Source of the DNA: Synaphobranchus kaupii
Taxonomy: Eukaryota > Chordata > Actinopteri > Anguilliformes > Synaphobranchidae
Reading direction: 5' to 3'
Assembly: GCA_029718625.1 (NCBI GenBank)
Contig: CM056391.1
Location: 8,258,992 to 8,322,991 of the forward strand
Length of the DNA stretch: 64,000 nucleotides
Positions 13,201 through 21,960 of the stretch are shown here, one piece after another. The first letter of the stretch is position 1. Every line of letters starts with the position of its first letter. Position numbers and translations under genes: made by a program. The notes below the pieces were generated by a model. The model saw only the letters and a list, made by a program, of their open reading frames with translations, had not been told where the DNA came from and did not search any database.

Positions 13201-14357
13201 TTTCAATGGGGTTGATGGGATAACCTGGCCATTCAGTACATTCTGGTACTCAGCTGACTTCATTTTATTGCTGCATAACATTGCTGAGCCTAGACCTGAC
13301 CAATTGAAGCAACCCCAGATCATAACACTGCCTCCAGAGGCTTGTACAGTGGACAATATGCATGACGGGTGCAACGGCGACTTTTTTTTTGGCCAGGCAG
13401 TGTATTTAAGTGAAGACTTTCTGAATTGTAGCTAGACCTTAGATGAGTCACCATGAAAAACACAATTCAGGGGCAACACCCCAATCTGCAGGGCCACAGG
13501 CTTATTTTTCAGCTTCCTTTTAATTATTTAATTGGTGCCATTGTTTGGGATAAACACTCAACTCTGCTTCAGGTAACAGGTGTAAATTGGAGGCTCGACC
13601 GTATTACCAAACTCATGTCGTAATATGGACAGTTTTGGACACTATATTTTTTCCAGTTCAAACATGTCCCAAATAACATGGGATGTAAACTTTAAATGTA
13701 AATTGAACATTCTCAGCACATCTCCATCTATGAAAATGTATGTCCTCTATACCTTGCTTTTCCATTAGCGACTTGAGACGGGCAATTTCCAATTTTGTCC
13801 AACTTACCCAATGGCAATGAGCACACATTGAAATTAAATTATTTGAGTTTATAAAAATCATAAACAACAGCAAGTTGTAAACTTGCTGGTTTAAATGCAC
13901 GTTGGAATTGTAAGGAAAGCGGAGGCAGATGGCTTGCTGAAACCACCCGTCTTGGTGAGGGCTGGTTAAAAGTGATTATTTCAAAGCTTCCAAGCTAAAC
14001 TTGCTGCGATGCTGAAATGGCAGCTAATGGAAACATAGGTTCAGAGAAAACTGACCTGAGCTTAAATGCCATAGAGCATAAATGCCAGAGTGCTTTTCCG
14101 CCTGCAGGATCATGGGGCTGTACCTGTCTGTGGTGCTGGTGATCGGGAAGTTTGTGCGGGGCTTCTTCAGCGAGATCTCGCACTCCATCATGTTCGAGGA
14201 GCTACCCTGCGCCGACCGCATCCTCAAGCTCTGCACCGACATCTTCCTGGTGCGGGAGACGGGCGAACTGGAGCTGGAGGAGGAGCTCTTCTCCAAACTC
14301 ATCTTCCTCTACCGGTCCCCCGAGACCATGATCAAATGGACCAGGAGCAAAGACTAA
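1659..14357 (+). CDS. piezo1: Piezo-type mechanosensitive ion channel component 1, C-terminal 1,154 residues (5' part outside window)
   Basis: Piezo1 forms a trimeric plasma-membrane cation channel opened by membrane tension. Twenty-one exons join with matching phases into one frame: 1659-1759, 1918-2014, 2186-2266, 2397-2569, 2681-2793, 2985-3146, 3270-3528, 4003-4191, 6798-7203, 7352-7463, 8025-8172, 8622-8836, 9122-9280, 9413-9560, 9751-9939, 10350-10442, 11037-11209, 11594-11716, 11822-11901, 12296-12491, 14108-14357 (stop TAA at 14355). The first visible exon opens with two bases of a split codon, so the gene continues upstream of the window. The product aligns by eye with human PIEZO1 from the LHAGDYYLFE region (near residue 1,400) to the C-terminus. 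[20 protein letters not shown] marks it as Piezo1; Piezo2 has KFVREFFSGIS there. No frameshift is seen. Exon edges come from GT-AG sites and phase and are not confirmed by transcripts. Confidence 0.96.
3270..4191 (+). CDS. piezo1: piezo1 exons for a transmembrane blade repeat (two exons)
   Basis: Exons 3270-3528 and 4003-4191 encode hydrophobic helices of one four-helix blade unit. The helices include [38 protein letters not shown] and [15 protein letters not shown], followed by [17 protein letters not shown] and [17 protein letters not shown] segments. All have direct counterparts in mammalian Piezo1. The 3529-4002 intron shows nothing recognisable. Confidence 0.94.
4439..4629. mobile_element. 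hAT-type nonautonomous element (MITE), 191 bp, in a piezo1 intron
   Basis: The element starts CAGTAGTACCCAACCC and ends GGGTTGGGGACCAGTG, which are imperfect terminal inverted repeats. It is flanked by a perfect 8-bp duplication CTCTAGCT at 4431-4438 and 4630-4637. An 8-bp duplication with CA...TG ends is the hAT signature. No coding capacity is present. Confidence 0.9.
5277..6006. mobile_element. hAT-like MITE interrupted by an LTR insertion
   Basis: The left end CAGGGGTGTCCAATTTTATC and the inverted right end (GGATTAGATTGGACATACCC) form the terminal repeats. The flanks ATCTCTAG (5269-5276) and ATCTATAG (6007-6014) look like an 8-bp target duplication with one substitution. The middle is split by an unrelated 526-bp insertion at 5371-5896. 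A related copy lies at 12597-12818. Confidence 0.75.
5371..5896 (-). mobile_element. Probable solo LTR of a retrotransposon, nested in the hAT MITE
   Basis: Read on the minus strand the segment starts TGTAACATCC and ends CCGTAACA, the TG...CA ends of an LTR. It carries AATAAA (plus-strand TTTATT near 5450) followed by a short R/U5-like stretch ending in TTGCATTTGGGTCC, as in many fish Gypsy-type LTRs. No internal retrotransposon domain is present, and I see no clean target duplication. Confidence 0.6.
6306..6517. mobile_element. hAT-type palindromic MITE, 212 bp, in a piezo1 intron
   Basis: The ends CCAGACCTGGGTTCAAATAG and TTTGGACCCAGGTCT are inverted repeats, and inner parts (GTATTTG...CAAAAC) are also mirrored, giving a near-palindromic element. 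A perfect 8-bp duplication GGAAAGGT flanks it at 6298-6305 and 6518-6525. Confidence 0.88.
6798..7463 (+). CDS. piezo1: piezo1 exons for the repeat-bearing cytoplasmic loop (two exons)
   Basis: Exon 6798-7203 opens with the conserved RYGLWD motif, then enters a low-complexity acidic segment with five 13-residue repeats (bases 6909-7103), then a basic stretch rich in RKRRS and RKRKK. Exon 7352-7463 adds a Lys/Arg-rich segment ending [12 protein letters not shown]. In mammals the same position holds a Glu-rich, unstructured loop between blade units, so the repeat sits where length change is likely tolerated. The donor after 7463 (GTGAGTGTG) is copied twice more in the following 58-bp triplication. 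Confidence 0.92.
6909..7103 (+). repeat. In-frame coding minisatellite in piezo1, five 39-bp units
   Basis: Five tandem 39-bp units (6909, 6948, 6987, 7026, 7065) encode 13-residue repeats close to [13 protein letters not shown]. The unit is a multiple of three, so copy-number change keeps the frame. The middle units are almost identical, which points to recent expansion or homogenisation. Confidence 0.97.
7464..7635 (+). repeat. 58-bp triplication starting at a piezo1 splice donor
   Basis: Three direct copies start at 7464, 7522 and 7580. Each begins GTGAGTGTGTGGACACC, so each carries the donor sequence used by exon 7352-7463. The copies differ by about one base, so the event is recent. Confidence 0.96.
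8025..9560 (+). CDS. piezo1: piezo1 exons for the inner blade, beam-side helices and anchor (four exons)
   Basis: Exons 8025-8172, 8622-8836, 9122-9280 and 9413-9560 encode the innermost blade unit and the anchor-region helices. Readable blocks include [49 protein letters not shown] and [19 protein letters not shown]. The last exon carries the family signature PF(X2)E(X6)W, here [12 protein letters not shown], at about 9424-9459. Conservation with human PIEZO1 is near-continuous. Confidence 0.95.
9751..12491 (+). CDS. piezo1: piezo1 exons for the outer helix and extracellular cap (six exons)
   Basis: Exon 9751-9939 encodes the [24 protein letters not shown] cytoplasmic approach, the outer helix ([19 protein letters not shown]) and the start of the cap. 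Exons 10350-10442, 11037-11209, 11594-11716, 11822-11901 and 12296-12491 encode the rest of the cap (C-terminal extracellular domain), ending [16 protein letters not shown] before the inner helix. Possible N-glycosylation sequons are visible in the cap: NRT near 11701, NVT near 12317 and NRS near 12400. The donor of exon 11594-11716 lies at CCGGT|GTACGT; the earlier GT would break the frame. Confidence 0.94.
9990..10315 (+). repeat. Degenerate GTGAGTGTGTGTATAACTAA minisatellite in a piezo1 intron
   Basis: About 325 bp of irregular units of roughly 30-40 bp built from GAGTGTGTGTATAACTAAGTG-like blocks. The intron otherwise shows nothing recognisable. Confidence 0.8.
10925..11034 (+). repeat. 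(GT)n-rich tract running up to a piezo1 3' splice site
   Basis: An interrupted TATGTGTG / GT tract ends directly at the acceptor GTGCAG of exon 11037-11209, so this exon lacks a normal polypyrimidine tract. Confidence 0.85.
11417..11579 (+). repeat. Interrupted (GT)n tract in a piezo1 intron
   Basis: A long GT-rich stretch with TTTGTTATGCGTAT interruptions repeated several times. It ends about 13 bases before the acceptor of exon 11594-11716. Open frames on it are low-complexity. Confidence 0.88.
12544..12871. mobile_element. Nested inverted-repeat structure containing a second hAT-like MITE copy
   Basis: Outer arms TTTGCCTGTCAA (12544-12555) and TTGACAGGCAAA (12860-12871) continue inward through an A-run and AATAGGCCATAGCA on both sides. 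The inner part (about 12597-12818) has ends AAGGGGTGTCCAATCTTA and GGTTAAGATTGGACACCCCT and is related to the 5277-6006 element. The outer arms could belong to a separate host element or be an extended palindrome. Confidence 0.75.
12872..14107 (+). other. Remainder of the last piezo1 intron
   Basis: Apart from the Tc1-like element at 13003-13402, this intron segment shows no coding exon, no tandem repeat and no recognised element. The acceptor CCTGCAG ends at 14107. Confidence 0.7.
13003..13402. mobile_element. Nonautonomous Tc1-like element, 400 bp, with decayed transposase remnant
   Basis: The terminal inverted repeats begin CACTGCCTGGCCAAAAAAAA and are flanked by TA at 13001-13002 and 13403-13404, the Tc1/mariner target. 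On the minus strand a broken frame (about 13190-13374) still reads [19 protein letters not shown], a Tc1 transposase catalytic-domain relic. It lies in the last piezo1 intron. Confidence 0.9.
14108..14357 (+). CDS. piezo1: piezo1 terminal coding exon: pore-lining inner helix and C-terminal domain
   Basis: This exon encodes the pore-lining inner helix ([19 protein letters not shown]) and the intracellular C-terminal domain ([45 protein letters not shown]), ending SKD-stop. The Arg of KFVRGFF matches the human residue R2456, and the LELE stretch matches the site of a known human duplication in hereditary xerocytosis (established knowledge). The stop is at 14355-14357. Confidence 0.97.
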
Positions 14358-15300
14358 ACCCCCAGAACCGGCCAAATCTTTACCCTCTCCACCGGTCTCG
14401 CGGCCACAAGCGGAGTCCTTTCCCTCGACCCGTCACCCACCCGCTAGCTGTTGGCTCCAGTGGCAACTGTCCCATGTTCTTGCAGCTCACGGCCGAATGA
14501 ACTCAAGCGGACGTTCTGTCGACGAGCGCACTGTGGCCGCACCGGGCTGACTGAATGCGACTGGAAGGCGCTCTTTCTCCAGTTGGCGCCAGTAGGGCCC
14601 CTTGCCGGTTGGCAACGAGGCCGGTGTGGCCTCACTCGTCACTTCAAAGCCAAGTCAGGGTCTCGTTCCCTTTCATCTCGTCGATCAGAAGTCTCGCTCG
14701 CACGACAGCCTCAGAAGGTTACCTCAAAAGGAGGGAATGGTGAACAGTAACTACCCCTCCCCTCCCCACATGAGGGCTGCCCAGACCTAGGAGTGGATCA
14801 GGTCTGCCAGCTAGCAGAGGACTAGGACAAATAGAGAGAGGTTTCTGTGAGGGTACAAAGTGTGATGACAATCCTGATGAGAACCATGGCTGTTCAGACC
14901 AACGTGTCTGATGGGGTGGAAGGAAATGGCCTTTTTCCATGTTAATACTGTTAGTGGTTATGGGGCTTATTGTCAGTAGTGAGACAATGACGTGAATTCT
15001 TTTATGAACCATTTCAAAATAATTTTTAACAAAGGTTTTTACAAAATCGGTCTTATTTTTCTGAAATGTCTATGGTATGGCAGTTGCCAATATACACCCT
15101 CAATCAAAATCATCTTTTCAATAGTACTTTATACAAATTATTTATTTTAACAAATCTCTAGAGAAACGTATACCCAAGCTACGGTCGTTTTTAGGTTGTA
15201 GAGGGATACAGACAAGGATATTAAAAATTCATGACTCTGTTCAGACACCGGGGTTACTGTTCATTTGCAAAAAATAAACGACACTTGGTATTCCTGAGCT
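14358..15300 (+). other. piezo1: piezo1 3' untranslated region (inferred)
   Basis: The sequence after the stop is free of introns and repeats and runs to the poly(A) signal at 15273-15278. The exact end is inferred. The open frames here (for example 14451-14750) have no conserved look and are taken as chance. Confidence 0.6.
15273..15278 (+). terminator. piezo1: Candidate poly(A) signal AATAAA for piezo1
   Basis: A canonical hexamer on the plus strand about 0.9 kb after the piezo1 stop. It is the first plus-strand AATAAA in this interval that I could find. Confidence 0.55.
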
Positions 15301-15423
15301 GAAACCACGAGTTAGTTTTTAGGAGCAAAAAGCATTTGTCTGAAGTATCTCGCCTTGTCATTTACCATTCATTTCACTGGATGCACTCGGATTAAAACCG
15401 ATCCACCACCAGTGTTCTGGATC

Positions 15424-15429
15424 TTTATT
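15424..15429 (-). terminator. ctu2: Candidate poly(A) signal AATAAA for ctu2
   Basis: Plus-strand TTTATT, read as AATAAA on the minus strand, about 270 bases after the ctu2 stop. A second TTTATT near 15138 would overlap the piezo1 3' end. Confidence 0.5.
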
Positions 15430-15694
15430 AATTCACTTAAAAAGCTAAATAAAATAAGTTTATGTGAACAGGATTGTTTCTAGTGAAGTTCGCTCATTGC
15501 AACACAACTAAAGCATTTTCTTGAGTTTAAAAATCCATTAAAATCAACAGTGAGTTTTGTAGTTTAACTGAAGAGCCCTAGAAAGACCATCTCACGCAGC
15601 TTCCAACAATGCAAGGCACAAGCAACATGCAGAAGTGCCACTGAAAATAAATTATAGTGTGCAGGTTAGATGTTCCTCCAGCTTCCTCCAATCG

Positions 15695-16160
15695 TCAAGC
15701 CGTTTGTTCATCCTCTTCCTCGTCCAGCAGAAACTCGCTGATCTCCTGCCTCATCCGTAACCTGGACAACAACAACATGAATTGTTTTTATATTTCTCCC
15801 CCCCGTACATACTGTCCGTCAGCCACAAGAATAAGCATGCCATGTATACTGTGGTATTCAAAACTTGCACAAAGTGCTAACCAAACCACAAGGTGCTAGC
15901 TTACGAGGTTTAACTGATCCGTCTTAATGCACACCTTAGCTTAATGCACACCAGTTCTGTATAACTGAACAAAACCTTTGTCAAGCAAAATTTTTAGTGT
16001 AAATACTGTAGTGTAGGAAATACAGTAGTGAGTCGTTTCAATTTAGGGCAGATTATATATTTTGGCATGGCAAGTGCTTTGAGTTCCATAGTCAATGTTG
16101 TTGTGTAATTCTGTGTAGTCTTCCAGGCTTCCAGTGTGAGACAGAAGTTGTTTTGTAATG

Positions 16161-16236
<76 letters not shown>

Positions 16237-17080
16237 CGTGTGCGTGTGAGTGCGTGTGCGTGTGCGTGCGCGTGTGTGTGTGTGCGTGTAGCCGGACGTC
16301 GCTCCGTGCACACCTTCTGCTCCTGTGCTCTGCTTCGGAGACGATGTATCGCGGCAGGTCGTCCACCGCGGTCTGCGGAATACAGGTACACGGTGAGGAA
16401 TACAGGTACACACATTAATTCAGGCAATTGGCTGAAATTCAGTTAATTCATTGAAAAGGCCCAGAATGTTCTATGAGGAATTTACAACCAATTAACTGGG
16501 TTTCAGTGAGTTTCCTGGATCAGCTGAATTGAAATGGAATTTCACCCCCCAACCCTGCCTCACACCCCTCCCATCTCCCACAGGTACTTTAACAGGTCTC
16601 GTGACTTTTCCCCTGCAGAGGTCAACTTTGTCTTCTTATGGGATGGGTTATATAATGGGGGTACATTACACATGGGGTTGGGTATAGCATATATAAATGG
16701 TACACTACAGGCTTTGGAGACAGGTTATGTTCACATGACTGTTTAGTAGCTGTGTAGAGATGCACAGCTACAATTAACTGGAAGGTAATGAACTTAAAAG
16801 GCAGAATAAAATGTAAGGCTGAGCTTTGGATGTACAACCATCTGCTTTCCCTAGATTGATTTTTTTATTTTTATCCAAGAGAGCAGCTCCTGGTGTCCTT
16901 TAAGCAGCTTGTGTTCCTTCAGTCCTAACCAACCATCAGACTGACACCAGTGCCTGCACGCACGCACGCGTTCCTGTCTAGAATGCGATTGGTGGATTGT
17001 GGTTAACACTCACCATGTCTTTGATGGTGAGTCTGCAGCTGTAGCACAGGAGGCTCTTCAGGTCTGGGGTGATGGGGGTT
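15695..17080 (-). CDS. ctu2: ctu2 exons 13-15: C-terminal zinc motif and acidic tail
   Basis: Exon 17080-17014 encodes TPITPDLKSLLCYSCRLTI, with the CYSC motif of human CTU2. Exon 16372-16314 encodes TAVDDLPRYIVSEAEHRSR. Exon 15761-15695 encodes LRMRQEISEFLLDEEEDEQ and stops at TGA (15695-15697). The acidic tail and phases match the human C-terminus. Confidence 0.93.
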
Positions 17081-20000
17081 CTGGAAAAGAAACCCCCTCA
17101 TCAACAGAGCAACAGGTCCGAAAGAAGCGGAGTACCCCACCCAAAAAAGAAAGCAACATCAGCCACTCCCCAAAGCAGCTCTGCAGACTAACACCACTGC
17201 CTCAGCGCCAATCAGGGCTGAACAAACGGTCACAAAGGGGGGGGGGGGGGGGGGGGGTGTTTAGGCAGTTAAAACGGTCCAAACTCACGTGTTGGTCGAA
17301 CAGCAGCCCCCTCCTTCGGTACCCGCATCCCTCGCCCCCGCCCCCACCCCCACCCCCACCCCCACCCCCACCCCGCTCGTCGCTGGAGGAGCAGCACTGC
17401 CGGGTCGCGTCCCGCGGCGATCCGGGTATCCGCTTCTGGGAAAGCTTCTCTGAGACCAGCGTGGCGTGGTAGGCGGACGCTTCTTCTGCTCGGCGCAGAG
17501 AGAGAGAGAGAGGAGGTATCGTCACGGATATACAGTGGAACACTGACCTCAGATCAGTACGAGAGCAAATTGCAGCCGTTCTGATGAAGGCCGCAAGGTT
17601 GAAATTACTCACACTCATTTTCAGGAACATGACAGAGTGTTCAGGCAATCACTTAAAAAAAAAAAAAAAAGATATCTTGTATATGCCATTTGATTGAGCA
17701 CGGTATTCCTGGTTTTATTTTCTATTTTCTCTCCAATTTTCCACCTTTTTCTCTACAGTTTGGAATTGCCGATTGTCCAGTCAAGCTTCCCGGTTCAGGC
17801 TTATTTCTGTAGACATGCAGCAGTGCACTGACTTTCAATTGGAAAATGTGATTTTCCTTTTTTAATGCTCCCCTATGTGATGGATTTAAACCCCAAAAAA
17901 ACTGCACTGTTACCCACCGACTTTAGTGTCTAAAGCGCACACACACAGCAGGCACTTGGCAGCGGTTTCTGAGTCCACGTTCTGGGGTGGGACAGGCCGT
18001 GTGTAGTTTCTCACTGGTCCTGCAGCAGAAACAACACAAAGACATCTGTACTGTACCAGCTCCTAACTCCTGTACTGCATCCCCCTTTCACATAGACCAC
18101 AGGTGTTAAACCAGGGACCCCCCCCCCCCCCAACCCAGGCTCAGTGGTAACCAGGGGAACCCCGTCATAAGTTAAAAAGGGTTATAGTTTAAAACAAGGT
18201 TTTATATTTTGAAAACATTTTCCCAAATCTATATTTAGTCATTGAATTTCAAGTCTGGCCAGGGACCCCCCCACAGTACCTTTAAGGACCCCCCAGGGGT
18301 CCGCGGGACCTCCTTTCGAAAACCCATGACATGGACCATACCATACCTGTCTCCCAACACCCGTACCACACCCCATGTGTGCTGTACCTCCATATAACCC
18401 ATCCCATCACCCAGGACCATGGTTCATATTGGTAGTGGTTGAGATAAGCCACCCCCTTTCACAGTAAGGCTTTGATCACAAGATCAAAGGCTCTATGTAA
18501 CTGCGGTGCATTAAAATAATAACATCCGTCTGTACGCACCTCCTGACATGTACATGGTAACATAGCTTTCATAGCTGTGACATAGCACTTTCCCCGACAC
18601 CAGTTCCACGCACCTCTTCTTAAAGCAGAAAAGTGACAGCAATAATAATAGCTTGCATTTATATCCCAATTTTCTCAAACTCAAAGCACTTCACTGTGAT
18701 GAGAGGGAAACCTTTCTCAACCACCACCAATGTGTAGCACCCACTAGGGTGATTCACGGCAGCCATTTTTGTGCCAGAAAGCTCACCGCACATTTGCTGA
18801 AACTGGAGAGGGAAGAGAACGATTTTTCAGCCAATTAAACTGGGGGGGGTGGCACAGCGGTTACCTGTAGATGGTGCTGACGGTGGAGGGGAAGTCCGAC
18901 TGTAGTTTGGTGACGAAGCTCTCCGTCAGCAGCTGGATGCTGCCCTTGTCCGAGGCCTGGGAACAGAGGGATGCCCTGGCGTCACGAGGGGGGGGGTTAA
19001 AGGTCACGATGGGGGGGTTAAAGTACCGGGGTCCCCGAAAGACAAGAGCTTCCACAAAGCAGCGAACCCTGCCAAGGCTGAACGCAACCCCCATCGCCCC
19101 CAACAAGGACCCTGCACTCTGCGTCATTGTAAACAAGGCCCGCTCCCCGGTGACAGTCACCAGTCCCACAGGGGGAACAGTCACAGGGGGCGTGCGGTGG
19201 GGCAGTAACCGCAGGGGGGGCGTGGCCGTGAGGACGGCCCTCCACCACCCCCCCCCCCCGAGGTTAAGTGAGATCACGCTACGCGTCCGGGGGGGCCTGG
19301 ACCCTCGTGACCGGCGTGGAAGGTGGGCTGACCGTATTCAGGAGTGACAGTAATAGAGGCTGTCAGCTCTGTTCTCTCTCTCTCTCTCTCTCTCTCTGCC
19401 TTGGGGCTCGGCCAAGCAAGAGCACAAAGAAAAAGGCTTGGCCCCGTGCCTTTACACAACTGCCAGTGCTGGCCAGGGGCCCGGGGCCCGGGGCCCTCGT
19501 GTCAGAGCACCAAGTCTGGAGTAGGGCCCCTCCTTCACTAATAATAATAATACAAATAAAGAATAATATTTATAATGTGCTTTTCTTAAACCGCAAAGCA
19601 CTACAAAAGCATAAAATACAACAAAACAAAGTCATACACGGGACATACAAGCAACAAAACAAAGCCATAAAATGGGGGGGGTGGGCATAGAGTACAAGCC
19701 GTTAGAACACAAACAAAAACGACAGTTAAAATTTAAAAGCAGGTTGAGCAGCAAGGCAGCAGCATTTTCACAAAAGAAGAAGAATCCCTCGCCACAGGTG
19801 TTAAGAGGCTTTTGTGAAAAGGTGGGTTTTTAAGAGTTTCTTAAACCCATCCACGATAGGTGCATTTTAGCTTCTTTTTTTTTTAGTTCATCAGGCAGAG
19901 CATTCCACAGTTGGGGAGCACTACGACTGAAGGCCTTGTCACCCGTGGTTTAAAGTTGCACCAAGCAGAGCGGGACCGTTCATATACAACACTAGGCCAC

Positions 20001-20894
20001 GCTCGACAGGGTTTGAGAAAACGGCTCGATTAAAAATGCAACTGCAATTACAACGATCAGCATAATGTAAAAGGCCATCTCATCACCCCTGGTCCCCTCC
20101 CTCCCTCCTCTTGATGTACAGGGCTAATTAAGAGCTCTCACCTTGGTGTCCAGGCCCGGAACGAACACGGACGGCACCCCGAACATCTTGTTGTAGAAGG
20201 TGATTTCCTTGGAGGAGTAGTCCCTCATGGGGCGAAGGATGACCACGTCGCCGTAGCGTGGGTCGGAGAATCCCTGGGCAGGGGAAAGCAGGGTGATGTT
20301 GACATTTTTAGGGTCATCCCCGCTGACCGATTTTCGTCCGCCGCCTGTAAAGGGAAGCCCTCCTCACCGTGTCCGTGGCGAGCGTCGCCCCTCTGCCCTG
20401 CGCTATGTTGCTCAGCAACTTCACCGCCAGCCGCGAGCAGCTGTCCCCCATCATCACCTTGGAGTAGCCCTGGGTCCTCGCCGTGTGGACCATGAGGTGA
20501 TGCCTGACCAAAAATATCCCAAAACTATTACCCAGACAATCCTAATACAAAACACCCCAACACTGTTGCCCAGACAATCCTGACAAAAAAACACCCCAGG
20601 CCAGCACTATTACCCAGACAATCCTGAACAAAAATCACCAACTCTTACCAAATTCTGATACAAAACAGGCACTAAACACCTCGAACCGAGACAACCTAAA
20701 CACAGACCAACACTTGCCTGAGGCAGGCACACACACAAACTAACTAACTGTGTTATTGATGCAATAGTTTATTAAACTGTCCAATACCAACACAATAACA
20801 GGGTTATCAAGAGCCCTAAAACATGCATTATGACACCAAAAAACACAATCCATTAATGAATCCTCCCCTAAAATAAACCCACATTATTACTGAA

Positions 20895-20929
<35 letters not shown>

Positions 20930-21924
20930 TACACACACACTCTTTCCCTCAGAAGCTTTTGAAGCAGTTTATGGTTCACTGGATTTTAAATCCCTGGCTG
21001 GGACAAACCAAATCCGTCCCACCAGGAAGCGGTGAGCAGCCATTTTGGCTTCAGGGCTCTTCGGCCACAGTCTCTACGGAGAACAGCAGTGATCAGGGAC
21101 AATGTACAAGCCCTTACGTCTGAAGAGATGCCCTGGGTGCACTGGCCATGAGCCATTATATAAGGAGCTGAGCTATAACCCCATACAGTCCCGCTGGTTC
21201 AGGAGAAGGTGAGGGCACGGCACAAACCGGCAAGGCCGCAGACTGACAAAAGTAATATTTTTATTTCTCCTCTTTTATTCAGTAACTGTATGTCACTGAT
21301 GGACAATGACAAGTTACAAAAATATATAAATGAATTGCTTTCTTCCAGTAGATCTGTGGACATTCATAGAATTGGCACATCAAGGTTAAATAAAGTCAGC
21401 TGACAACCCTATTTGCGTGTTCCTGCAGTGAATCACCACCACTGCTCCTGTGTGTGTGTTTCTGTTTGAGTATGTGTGTGTGCCAATTTGTGTGTGTATG
21501 CGTCTTTATACTCAATACAGCAGTTCACATTTACGCGTTTTTTGTTTTTGCGGTTATCATGTGGAACACGGCAGGCTCAGCTCAAGCATCGCAAATGTTG
21601 CTGATGTGATTCACCAAGAAATAAAAAATTGTTCCTTTGTCCCTGAAGCTTATGTTTAATTCCACGTCTGACGTCTGAATCGTCCCACATCTATGCCGCA
21701 TAAACACAATTTAAAGAAATTAAACAACGTAGAGTATTCTGGGGGCAACTGTAACTGGGGGCAATTGCAGCACCATAAAATTGCACCAATCTGAAACAAG
21801 CTAGAGCTGAGATTCTATCCAGCAAGCTAGCTAGTTTCACGTGTTCAGGGTTGGGGGCAATTGTAACAAAAAATTGTGTTACAATTGACCCGTTACAATT
21901 GCCCCCAGAATACTCTACTGGGCT

Positions 21925-21960
<36 letters not shown>

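Noticed and set aside
14451..14790. Overlapping plus-strand frames just after the piezo1 stop
   Set aside because: They lie in the presumed 3' UTR, lack conserved motifs and have no splice or start support.
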